A DNA stretch of 38,995 bases, taken from contig DAHUXE010000140.1 of the NCBI GenBank assembly GCA_027307325.1, forward strand, positions 1 through 38,995, given 5' to 3'. Shown here in pieces: positions 31,968 to 38,995 of the stretch. The notes under the pieces were generated by a model. The model was given only the letters and a program-made list of their open reading frames with translations, searched no databases and was not told where the DNA came from. This DNA is from Gammaproteobacteria bacterium (lineage in GTDB: Bacteria; Pseudomonadota; Gammaproteobacteria; Steroidobacterales; Steroidobacteraceae). The position numbers and the translations under genes are program-made. How positions within the stretch are numbered: the stretch's first letter is position 1; every line of letters begins with the position of its first letter.

Positions 31968-32858
31968 TCAGGCCTCGAGCTGGCGCACGTTGTAGTACTG
32001 GTAGATGGCGATCGGGCCGACCAGCAGCAGCAGGAACGCGATCGCGACCGCCGCGGCCACCGGCCAGTCGTGATTACCGAAGAACTCGTCCCACAGCACG
32101 CGGCCGATCATCAGGTTGTTGGGTCCGCCGAGCAGCGAGGGGATGACGAACTCGCCCACCGCCGGGATGAACACCAGCATCGACCCGGCGATCACTCCCG
32201 GTACCGAGAGCGGCAGCGTGATGTCGAGGAAGGCGCGCCACGGCGTGCTGCCGAGATCGGCGGCCGCCTCGAGCAGCGTCGGGTCGAGCTTCTCGAGGGT
32301 CGCGAACAGCGGCAGCACCATGAAGGGCAGATAGGAGTAGATGATGCCGAGGTAGACGGCGAGGTTGGTGCGCATGATGCGCAGCGGATGCTCGATCAGG
32401 CCGAGGTGCAGCAGCACGGTGTTCAGCAGGCCGTTGTCGCGGATGATGCCCTCGAGGGCATACACGCGCAGCAGGAACGAGGTCCAGAAGGGCAGCATGA
32501 TGACGAGCAGCAGCACGCTCTGGGTGGCGCGCGGGGCGCGGGCGATGGCGTACGCCATGGGATAGCCGAGCGCGAGGCAGATGAGCGTGGAGAAGAAGGC
32601 GGTGCGCAGCGAGAACAGGTAGGCGACCCCGTAGACCTCGTCGGTGAGGAGGTAGCGGTAGTTCGCGAGCGTCGCGAAGACCCGCCAATGGTGGTCGGGC
32701 GTTACCTGCAGCACGTCCGTGTACGGCGGGACATGCGCGGCGGTCTGCGCCAAGCTGATCTTGAACGCGAAGGCGAAGGGGATGAGGAAGAAGAGCAGCA
32801 GGAAGACGAGCGGCGGCAGGATGATGAGCCAGCGCCCCTGACTGCCGGTGGGTTTCAT
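31968..32858 (-). CDS. PotH-like polyamine ABC transporter permease
   Basis: A permease of 296 residues. It shares with E. coli PotH the run FKISLAQ, VPPYTDVL, LPFWTSFLLRVYA, TNLAVYLGIIYSYLPFMVLP, the ATPase-contact loop EAAADLGSTPWRAFLDITLPL, and SMLVFIPAVGEFVIPSLLGGP. Such permeases import putrescine, spermidine or related cations. It forms a permease pair with PotI downstream (7 bases). The TetR gene lies 80 bases upstream on the same strand, so a separate promoter is possible. The neighbours suggest that the transported amine may be carnitine- or betaine-like rather than a polyamine, but this is inference. Confidence 0.88.
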   Translation of the reverse strand: MKPTGSQGRWLIILPPLVFLLLFFLIPFAFAFKISLAQTAAHVPPYTDVLQVTPDHHWRVFATLANYRYLLTDEVYGVAYLFSLRTAFFSTLICLALGYPMAYAIARAPRATQSVLLLVIMLPFWTSFLLRVYALEGIIRDNGLLNTVLLHLGLIEHPLRIMRTNLAVYLGIIYSYLPFMVLPLFATLEKLDPTLLEAAADLGSTPWRAFLDITLPLSVPGVIAGSMLVFIPAVGEFVIPSLLGGPNNLMIGRVLWDEFFGNHDWPVAAAVAIAFLLLLVGPIAIYQYYNVRQLEA

Positions 32859-32938
32859 GATGGCCGGCTATTGTGCGCGATAACCCGCGTGGCCGGTAGG
32901 ACGTGCGCGCACGCTCGGGGAACGGACCGGCGGTGTGC

Positions 32939-33619
32939 TCAACGCCCGCGGCGCGCCCGCTGCGGAGCAGGTGCGGGAAACTGTCCCGGGAAGACCGAGC
33001 GCAGGTAGGCGAGGGCGCGCGCCACCAGGGCACGCCGGTTGAGACCCGCCTCGCTCTGGAATGCGATGCCCTGCCAGAGCACTTCCAGCACGCCGATCAG
33101 GCCGAGAGCCACGCCGTCGGCATCGAGATGGCCGGCGCCGGTCCGGGCAATCAGCGAAGCCGTGAGCTCGCGCACCAGGGCGGCGAAGTCCTCGTCCTTC
33201 TGACCGCAGATGTCGAGATATTCCTGCCGCGAGCTCGCCTCGCCCCAGAACGAGTACCACACCGAGACCTTGCGCGGGCTGGCAATCTCGGGATCGAGGT
33301 AGAGCTCGACCAGGAGTCCGAGCGCCACGACCGGGGAATCCTTAAGCGCGGCGACCGGTTTCAGCACCCGCTCCTCGAACTCGGCGGCGAGATATTCCAG
33401 CGCCGCGACCAGCATCGCCGCCTTGGAGTTGAAATAGAAGCGCACGATGCCGGGCGACAGCCCGGCGAGCGCCACGACGCGGCTCACCGTGGTGCGCGAG
33501 GGGCCGTAGATATGCAGGGCGGAGATGGTGGCCTCGATCAGGCGCTGGCGCGCACGCACCCTCCCCGGGCGCGAGTCAGCGGGGTTTGCCGCTGTCACGG
33601 CGGCGGCGGCGGTCGACAT
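32939..33619 (-). CDS. BetI-like TetR-family regulator (second)
   Basis: A regulator of 226 residues. The helix-turn-helix is TTVSRVVALAGLSPGIVRFYFNSKAAM (about 43-69), and the effector domain includes KVSVWYSFWGEASSRQEYLDI, as in BetI-type repressors. The ATG at 33619 is chosen because it starts after the Rieske stop (33642-33644); an in-frame start at 33664 would overlap that gene. It lies between the Rieske oxygenase and the PotHI genes on the same strand and probably regulates them. The perfect palindrome at 34863-34880 is a candidate operator. Its ligand is unknown. Confidence 0.82.
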   Translation of the reverse strand: MSTAAAAVTAANPADSRPGRVRARQRLIEATISALHIYGPSRTTVSRVVALAGLSPGIVRFYFNSKAAMLVAALEYLAAEFEERVLKPVAALKDSPVVALGLLVELYLDPEIASPRKVSVWYSFWGEASSRQEYLDICGQKDEDFAALVRELTASLIARTGAGHLDADGVALGLIGVLEVLWQGIAFQSEAGLNRRALVARALAYLRSVFPGQFPAPAPQRARRGR

Positions 33620-33641
33620 GCGGCGCAGCCCGCTGCGCGAC

Positions 33642-34811
33642 TCAGGCGAAGCGCGCCGGCGCACTGGGCAGGCGCACTTCGGGGATCCGCGCGCGCAGCA
33701 GATTGTGGAACTCGAGCATCCAGGTCTCGATCTGCGACAGCGGCCCGGGCCGGTAGTGGCTGTCGGCGATGCCGCGCTGCAGGCGCTCGCACAGCTGCCG
33801 GTCCTCGTCGTTGACCTGCATGTTGATGCGGTTGCCGAGCCAGCGGACCAGGCGCATCTCGCGCCGCTCGTCGGGCAGGCCGAAGGAGGCGCTGCGGATC
33901 AGCGCCTTGCCGGGTCCGCGCGGCAGCACCTGAAAGAAATCCATCTGCTCGGGGAAGATGTCCAGCCCGAGATTCGGCAGGTAGCTGTAGAAGCGCCAGC
34001 TGCGGCGCTCGCGCTCCGGCAGATGCGCCGCCGTCACCTTGCCGACGTACTGCTGATAGATGCGCTCGCTCCAGCGCGGCGAGGGCGTGTCACGCATCCA
34101 GCTGATGCCGCGGCGGATGCCGGGAACGCCGCGCTGATCCTCGTAGTCGGGCGTGAACATGCGGTTGAGGCCCGGATGGCCGATGGGCACGTGATAGGAC
34201 TCGAGATAGTTGTCCATCGCGATCTTCCAGTCGACCTCCCACTCCTCGCGGAACTCGGGCTGGGTCGGCACGAGCTCCTCGAGCCGGTAGGGGACCAGCT
34301 CCTCGATGAGCGGCGCCCACGTCTGCGAGGGCGGTGGCGGAGGGTCTGCCGCGAGGCACACCCAGACGAGACCGAGCGCGAGCTCGACACGCACTACGCC
34401 CAAGCCGTGCGCGCGCAGGTCGAGATCGGGAAAGCTGTCGCGCGCGGGGGTCGCGAGCAGCGAGCCGTCATAGCGGTAAGTCCAGCCGTGGTAGGGGCAG
34501 GTGATGCGCCCCGGGCAGTGGCCCGCACCCTCGAGCAGGCGCGTGCCGCGATGGCGGCAGGTGTTCGCGAACGCGCGGATCGCGCCGTTCGCTTCGCGCA
34601 GCACGATCACACTGTCGTTACCCAGCTCGAAGGTTACGTAGTCCCCGGCGCGCGGAATCTGGCTGACGTGGCAGGCGACCTGCCAGCTCGGTCTCAGGAT
34701 CCGCTCGAGCTCGAGCCGCGTCATCTCCGGGTGGTTGTAGACCCAGGCCGGCAGCGAGATGGGGGCGGCGCCGGGGCCGGCTTCCAGGGGGCGCGACATC
34801 GGGGAGCTCAT
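33642..34811 (-). CDS. Rieske oxygenase alpha subunit, quaternary-amine type
   Basis: A protein of 389 residues. The [2Fe-2S] ligands are C85, H87, C105 and H108 (CRHRG, later CPYHGW). The mononuclear iron site has H207 and H212 in NYLESYHVPIGHPG, with a later Asp in VNDEDRQL (D335 or D337). Most Rieske dioxygenases have Asp as the residue linking the two metal centres; here that place is Glu204 (ESYH). Carnitine monooxygenase CntA and glycine betaine monooxygenase GbcA also have Glu there. The C-terminal stretch NDEDRQL...RGI...YRPGP also resembles GbcA. Demethylation or cleavage of a betaine-like amine is likely. No reductase gene is adjacent. It heads a probable operon with TetR and PotHI. 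Confidence 0.82.
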   Translation of the reverse strand: MSSPMSRPLEAGPGAAPISLPAWVYNHPEMTRLELERILRPSWQVACHVSQIPRAGDYVTFELGNDSVIVLREANGAIRAFANTCRHRGTRLLEGAGHCPGRITCPYHGWTYRYDGSLLATPARDSFPDLDLRAHGLGVVRVELALGLVWVCLAADPPPPPSQTWAPLIEELVPYRLEELVPTQPEFREEWEVDWKIAMDNYLESYHVPIGHPGLNRMFTPDYEDQRGVPGIRRGISWMRDTPSPRWSERIYQQYVGKVTAAHLPERERRSWRFYSYLPNLGLDIFPEQMDFFQVLPRGPGKALIRSASFGLPDERREMRLVRWLGNRINMQVNDEDRQLCERLQRGIADSHYRPGPLSQIETWMLEFHNLLRARIPEVRLPSAPARFA

Positions 34812-34831
34812 GATGGGGTTTCCGCGCAGCG

Positions 34832-34859
34832 TTTATACGACTGTTTAATTTTAACCCAA
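34832..34859 (-). promoter_or_regulatory. Candidate promoter of the Rieske operon
   Basis: On the minus strand, TTGGGT (34854-34859) and TATAAA (34832-34837) are separated by 16 bases, giving a -35/-10 pair with 3/6 and 5/6 matches. The transcript would start about 15 bases before the Rieske ATG. The 18-bp palindrome at 34863-34880 lies directly upstream of the -35 box. Confidence 0.45.
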
Positions 34860-34862
34860 AAA

Positions 34863-34880
34863 ACTATATGATCATATAGT
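34863..34880. promoter_or_regulatory. Perfect 18-bp palindrome, candidate operator
   Basis: ACTATATGATCATATAGT is identical to its reverse complement. It lies in the 87-base gap between the divergent Rieske and aminotransferase genes. It contains TATGAT (34867-34872), a good -10 box for the plus-strand aminotransferase, with a weak TTTAAT (34844-34849) 17 bases upstream as -35. A protein bound here would block that promoter and touch the Rieske promoter. The likely binder is the TetR regulator at 32939-33619, which is inference. Confidence 0.7.
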
Positions 34881-34898
34881 CACATGGGAGCGAGCGCC

Positions 34899-36254
34899 AT
34901 GGCGAGAACCATGACGAAGAATCACGAGCACTTCCGGCGCGCTCTCACGCGACTGCCGCTCGGGGTCGCCTCGAATTTCCGCTACTGGGGCGAGGAGCGG
35001 ACGATTTACGTGAAGGAGGGGCGGGGGGCGCGCGTCACCGACCTCGACGGCAACGTGTACGTCGACTACCGCATGGGCTATGGGCCCTCGATTCTCGGCT
35101 ACGCCGATGCGCGGGTCGATGCGGCGGCCCGCGAGGGCATGAAGGTCGGTGGGGTATTCGCGCTGTCGACCGAGGCCGAATACGAGGTGGCCGAGCGCAT
35201 CGCGCAGATGGTCCCCGCCGCCGAGCTGGTGCGCTTCTCCAACTCCGGCACCGAGGCGGTGATGGCGGCGCTGCGCCTGGCGCGTGCCTACACCGGGCGC
35301 GACGATTACGTGATCCTCGAGGGCAGCTACCACGGACTGTTCGATGCGGCCATGTGGTACACGCCGATGGACAAGTGGAAGCAGGTGGGCGATCCGGAGG
35401 TGCATCCGTACAGCGAGGGAGTGCCGCTTGCCACGCGCCACTTCGCCCATTTCGTGCAGGCGAACGACGCCAACCAGCTCGAGGACGTCCTGAAACGGCA
35501 CGGTGACCGCATCGCCTGCCTGCTGGTCGAGCCGATCATGGGCAATTGCCTGGGCATCGCCGCGGAGCCGGATTACGTACGCGCCGCGCGCGAGCTGTGC
35601 GACCGCTACGGCGTCGTGATGATCATCGACGAGGTGAAGACCGGTTTTCGCGTCGCCCGCGGCGGAGTGCAGGAGCTGTACGGCGTGCGCGCCGACCTTT
35701 GCACCTTCGCCAAGGCGCTCGCCAACGGTTATCCGATCTCGGTGCTCGCGGGGCGCGCAGACATCATGCGCAAGCTCGGCCGCGGCGTCGCCCACGGCGG
35801 CACCTACACCGCGCACCCGGTATCGCTGGCAGCCGCGGCCAAGACGCTGGAGATCCTCAAGGAGACGGATGCGCTCGCATCGCTCGCCGCCTATGGCACG
35901 CGCCTGCGCTCGGGGCTGAGCCAGATCCTCAGGAGCCGCGGCATCGCCCACAGCTTCGTCGGCCATCCTTCCATGAGCGGCCTCTATTTCGCGCACGATC
36001 CGCCGCGCACCTACCGCGACTGGAAGGGGAGCGACTACACCTTCTACGATGCCACCGCCAGGGTGCTGCACGACGAGTGCATTCTGTGCGAGCCGGACTC
36101 GCGCGAGCCGTGGTTCGTGTCGGCCGCGCACGATGACTCGTGCTTCGTCGACACGCTGCGCGCCTTCGAGGTGGCGATCGACCATACCCTGGACACACTC
36201 CCCGGCAAGCGGCGGACGCAGTTCGGGCTCATGCGCGGAGAGCCGGCGTCGTGA
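34899..36254 (+). CDS. Class III aminotransferase (glutamate-1-semialdehyde aminomutase-like)
   Basis: A PLP enzyme of 451 residues with class III features. LGVASNFRYWGEERTIYVKEG is followed by DLDGNVYVDYRMGYGPSILGY. The phosphate-binding site is SNSGTEAVMAALRLAR, EGSYHG lies in the middle, MIIDEVKTGFR holds the PLP-contacting Asp, and the lysine is K272 in FAKALANGYPI. Such proteins are often named aspartate aminotransferase family or GSA-aminomutase-like, but the neighbours suggest catabolism of an omega-amino or related compound. The ATG at 34899 is preferred because GGGAG lies 8 bases upstream. An ATG at 34884 lacks a ribosome-binding site and lies against the palindrome. A flavoprotein gene overlaps its stop. 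Confidence 0.82.
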   Translation: MARTMTKNHEHFRRALTRLPLGVASNFRYWGEERTIYVKEGRGARVTDLDGNVYVDYRMGYGPSILGYADARVDAAAREGMKVGGVFALSTEAEYEVAERIAQMVPAAELVRFSNSGTEAVMAALRLARAYTGRDDYVILEGSYHGLFDAAMWYTPMDKWKQVGDPEVHPYSEGVPLATRHFAHFVQANDANQLEDVLKRHGDRIACLLVEPIMGNCLGIAAEPDYVRAARELCDRYGVVMIIDEVKTGFRVARGGVQELYGVRADLCTFAKALANGYPISVLAGRADIMRKLGRGVAHGGTYTAHPVSLAAAAKTLEILKETDALASLAAYGTRLRSGLSQILRSRGIAHSFVGHPSMSGLYFAHDPPRTYRDWKGSDYTFYDATARVLHDECILCEPDSREPWFVSAAHDDSCFVDTLRAFEVAIDHTLDTLPGKRRTQFGLMRGEPAS

Positions 36255-37855
36255 GTCGACCCGTGCGCCGGCGCCACGATGCCGTCGTAGTGGGCGCGGG
36301 GCACAACGGCCTGGTCGCGGCCTGCTACCTGGCGCGCGCCGGGCTCGACGTGCTGGTGCTGGAGCGCAACCCCTACGTCGGCGGTGCGGCGGTAAGCCGC
36401 CGCCTCTACGACGGCTTCACCTACTCGAACTGCTCGTACGTCTGCAGCCTGCTGCGCACCGAGATCATCCGCGCGCTCGAGCTGCCGCGCTTCGGTCTGC
36501 AGATCATTCCTTACGAGGGCGGCTGCACGCTGATGCGGGGCGGCGGGCACCTCGCGCTCTACGACAATCACGACGCCCTGCGGCGCGAGATCGCGCGCCA
36601 CTCGCACCGCGATGCTGAAGCCTACGACCGCTTCGTGCGCGACATGCTGCGGCACTGCCGCTTCATCAAGCCGCTGCTGTTGCGTACGCCGCCGGATCCC
36701 ACCTCGTTCAGGCCGCGCGACCTCTCCGAGCTCCTGTGGCTCGGCAGGCACTTCAACCGCCTCGGCGAGGCGCGCCTGTACGACACCTTGCGCTTCTTCA
36801 CCATGAGCTGCGCCGACATGCTCGAGGAGTACTTCGAGAGCGAGATCGTGAAGGCACACCTCGCCGGGAGCTCCATAATCGGCACCGCGCTCGGGCCGCG
36901 CTCGCCCGGCAGCGCCTACGTGCTGCTGCATCACTACATGGGCAGCATCGACGGCGCCGTCGGCGCGTGGGGTTTCGCGCGCGGGGGCATGGGGGCGATT
37001 ACCCGGGCGCTGGCCGCGTCGCTCGAGGCGAGCGGCGGCAGCGTGCGGGCGGAGGCGGAGGTCACGCAGATCCTGGTGCGCGACGGACGCGCCACGGGCG
37101 TGGTGCTGGCCGGCGGGGAAGAGATCACGGCGCCCATCGTGGTGTCGAATCTCGACGTGAAGCGCACGTTCCTCGAAAGCATCGATCCGAAGGTACTGCC
37201 CGCGGAGTTCCTCGCGCAGGTGCGCGCCTTCAAGATCCGGGGCTCCTCCGGAAAGCTCAACATCGCGCTCGACGGCCTGCCGGAGTTCCCCGCGATCCCG
37301 CACGGGTCTCCCTGCATCCGCGGCGACTTGCACGTGACCGACACGCTCGAGATGCTCGAACGTGGTTACGACGACTGGAAGGAGGGGCGCTGGTCCCGGT
37401 CGCCGTACGTCGACATGCTGCTGCCCTCGCAGATCGATCCCACCATGGCCCCCGACGGCAAGCACTACATGTCGGTGTTCGTGCAGTACTGTCCGTACCG
37501 CCTCGCCGACGGCGAGTGGACTGCCGAGAAGCGCACCGCCTTCGGGGCGACGGTGATCGAGGCGATCGCGCGCCATAGCCCGAATTTCCGCGCGCTGATT
37601 CTGCACGCCGAGATCCGCACTCCTCAGGACATCGAGAACGAGGTGGGACTCACCGAGGGCAACATCTTCCAGGGCGAGCTCACCTTCGATCAGCTGCTCT
37701 TCAACCGTCCGCTCCCGGGATACGCCCAGTACCGCGGCCCGCTCGGCGGCCTCTACCTGAGCGGCGCCAGCACCCATCCCGGCGGCGGTGTCATGGGCGC
37801 GCCGGGCGCCAATGCCGCCCGCGAGATTCTGCGCGACCTCGGGAGGGACTCGTGA
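36251..37855 (+). CDS. FAD-dependent oxidoreductase, PYROXD2-like (second of three)
   Basis: A flavoprotein of 534 residues beginning with a GTG at 36251 that overlaps the aminotransferase TGA (GTGA). The FAD fold is AVVVGAGHNGLVAACYLARAG, then VLERNPYVGGAAVSRRL. The middle has ALGPRSPGSAYVLLHHYMG and GFARGGMGAITRALAAS, and the C-terminal FAD motif is LSGASTHPGGGVMGAPGANAA. It resembles the protein at 13172-14764. The coupled start points to a shared role with the aminotransferase, perhaps oxidation of an amine or unsaturated product. The substrate is unknown. The third family member follows, again with a 4-base overlap. Confidence 0.83.
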   Translation: MSRPVRRRHDAVVVGAGHNGLVAACYLARAGLDVLVLERNPYVGGAAVSRRLYDGFTYSNCSYVCSLLRTEIIRALELPRFGLQIIPYEGGCTLMRGGGHLALYDNHDALRREIARHSHRDAEAYDRFVRDMLRHCRFIKPLLLRTPPDPTSFRPRDLSELLWLGRHFNRLGEARLYDTLRFFTMSCADMLEEYFESEIVKAHLAGSSIIGTALGPRSPGSAYVLLHHYMGSIDGAVGAWGFARGGMGAITRALAASLEASGGSVRAEAEVTQILVRDGRATGVVLAGGEEITAPIVVSNLDVKRTFLESIDPKVLPAEFLAQVRAFKIRGSSGKLNIALDGLPEFPAIPHGSPCIRGDLHVTDTLEMLERGYDDWKEGRWSRSPYVDMLLPSQIDPTMAPDGKHYMSVFVQYCPYRLADGEWTAEKRTAFGATVIEAIARHSPNFRALILHAEIRTPQDIENEVGLTEGNIFQGELTFDQLLFNRPLPGYAQYRGPLGGLYLSGASTHPGGGVMGAPGANAAREILRDLGRDS

Positions 37856-38995
37856 GCGCGACCCGTCGAGCGGCCGAGGCGCGCTACGACTGCATCGTCG
37901 TCGGTGGCGGCCATAACGGGCTGACCTGCGCGGCCTATCTCGCGCGGGCCGGCCGCTCGGTGCTGGTGCTCGAGGCTGCCGGGCGACTGGGAGGCGCGGC
38001 GGTGACGCGCGAGTTCGCGCCGGGATTTCGCGTCTCGGCCTGCGCGCACCTGCTGCATCTGATGCCGGGCTGGCTGATAGCCGAGCTGCGGCTGGCCTCT
38101 CACGGCCTCAAGCTCGCCGCCGAGCACATGCCGACGATCGCGCTCTCGGCCGACGCTGCACATCTGCCGGTGGGAGACAGCGGGGCGCTGGCGGCGCGTT
38201 CGGCAGCCGATGCCGCCGCCTGGCCCGCCTGGAGTGCGCGGCTGACGCGGCTCGCCGCGGCACTCCGCCCGGTGCTGAGCACCACGCCGCCGCGGCTCGG
38301 CACCACCGCCTGGAAGGACCGCGCTGCGCTTCTGCGGCTCGGCTGGCGGCTGCGCGCCCTCGGCAGGCGTGACATGCGCGAGTTGCTGCGCATCGGCGCC
38401 ATGTGCGTGCAGGACCTGCTCGATGAGCACTTCGAGTCGCCGCTGCTGAAGGGCGCTCTCGCCCTCGATGCGGTGCTCGGCACCAATTATGGCCCGCGCT
38501 CTCCGGGCACGGTTTTCACGCTGCTGTACCGCCTGGCGGCTGCGGCCGGCGAAGGCGCCGGGCTCGCACAGCCGGCGGGCGGGCTCGGTGCGCTGTCCGA
38601 GGCTCTGGGACGCGCGGTCACGGCCGCCGGCGCCGAGACCCGTACCGGGGTGGCGGTCAGGCGCATCCTGGTGCGCGACGACCGGGCGGCAGGAGTCTTG
38701 TTGGAGAGCGGTGAAGAGATAACCGCGCGAGCAGTGATCTCGAGCACTGATCCCAAGACCACTTTCCTCAGCTTGCTGGGCAGTGAGCATCTGGACGCCG
38801 GATTCGTGCGCCGCATCTCGCACCTGCGCTCGCGCGGTCTCGCCGCGAAGCTGCACCTCGCGCTCGACGGGCCGCCGCGGTTCGCGGGTCTCGATCCGGC
38901 GGCGCTCGGCGGCAGGCTCCTTTGGGCGCCGACGCCCGAGCACATCGAGCGTGCCTACAATCACGCCAAGTACGGCGAGTTCTCCGCGCACCCGA
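37852..38995 (+). CDS. FAD-dependent oxidoreductase, PYROXD2-like (third of three), 5' part
   Basis: The frame starts at a GTG (37852) that overlaps the previous TGA by 4 bases and is open to the window edge (381 codons). The FAD fold is IVVGGGHNGLTCAAYLARAG, followed by LEAAGRLGGAAVTREFAPG. LGTNYGPRSPGTVFTLLYRL and AQPAGGLGALSEALGRAV match the family, and the visible end reads AYNHAKYGEFSAHP, like AYDDAKYGWYSRQP in the first paralogue. The C-terminal FAD motif is beyond the window. The aminotransferase and two flavoproteins look like one translationally coupled operon. Confidence 0.8.
   Translation, partial: MSATRRAAEARYDCIVVGGGHNGLTCAAYLARAGRSVLVLEAAGRLGGAAVTREFAPGFRVSACAHLLHLMPGWLIAELRLASHGLKLAAEHMPTIALSADAAHLPVGDSGALAARSAADAAAWPAWSARLTRLAAALRPVLSTTPPRLGTTAWKDRAALLRLGWRLRALGRRDMRELLRIGAMCVQDLLDEHFESPLLKGALALDAVLGTNYGPRSPGTVFTLLYRLAAAAGEGAGLAQPAGGLGALSEALGRAVTAAGAETRTGVAVRRILVRDDRAAGVLLESGEEITARAVISSTDPKTTFLSLLGSEHLDAGFVRRISHLRSRGLAAKLHLALDGPPRFAGLDPAALGGRLLWAPTPEHIERAYNHAKYGEFSAHP

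Noticed and set aside
1-38995. CRISPR arrays, rRNA genes, prophage or insertion-sequence transposases
   Set aside because: No regular repeat-spacer array, rRNA or transposase was seen. The repeats at 29722-31117 are hairpin elements without a coding transposase in the window.

Overview
The window is GC-rich, densely packed bacterial DNA. It begins with the end of cpoB followed by queE, queC and a tRNA-Lys(UUU). That order, with a large TonB-dependent receptor and a CsbD protein nearby, suggests a Gammaproteobacterium, perhaps near the Xanthomonadales/Steroidobacterales. This placement is an inference from gene order and protein types, not a phylogeny.

Layout. 1-2000: cell-envelope and queuosine genes plus the tRNA. 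2031-5943: a TonB-dependent receptor with its own candidate promoter and terminator, then a true ACC deaminase (acdS). 5981-13049: mixed genes: an alpha/beta hydrolase, a SRAP-family protein that has lost its catalytic residues, CsbD, a frameshifted acyltransferase, a lone HyuA-type hydantoinase subunit, and two tandem secreted paralogues of unknown function. 13172-20369: a PYROXD2-like flavoprotein, then a set that looks like the arginine transaminase pathway (AruH, AruI), an APC amino-acid permease, an EamA transporter and a YidB-like protein.

20527-37855 and beyond: the most interesting part, a quaternary-amine catabolic island. On the plus strand are an L-carnitine dehydrogenase fused to a betainyl-CoA thioesterase, a BetI-like repressor and an acyl-CoA dehydrogenase. 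Facing them is a four-gene minus-strand operon: BKACE (dehydrocarnitine-cleaving type), a free thioesterase, an ADP-forming acyl-CoA ligase and a CaiD-like carnitinyl-CoA dehydratase. Read together they give a plausible route: gamma-butyrobetaine or crotonobetaine -> CoA ester -> crotonobetainyl-CoA -> carnitinyl-CoA -> L-carnitine -> 3-dehydrocarnitine -> betainyl-CoA -> glycine betaine. A PatD-type aldehyde dehydrogenase is divergent from this operon and could supply gamma-butyrobetaine from its aldehyde. A Rieske oxygenase of the quaternary-amine type could act further downstream. Transport is suggested by a PotF-like binding lipoprotein and PotH/PotI permeases, but no ATPase gene is present. 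The window ends with a class III aminotransferase and two further PYROXD2-like flavoproteins joined by 4-base stop/start overlaps.

Noncoding signals of note are a shared AT-rich decamer upstream of both carnitine units, a perfect 18-bp palindrome between the Rieske and aminotransferase genes, and a family of hairpin repeats around the binding-protein gene. One repeat copy runs through that gene's start codon.
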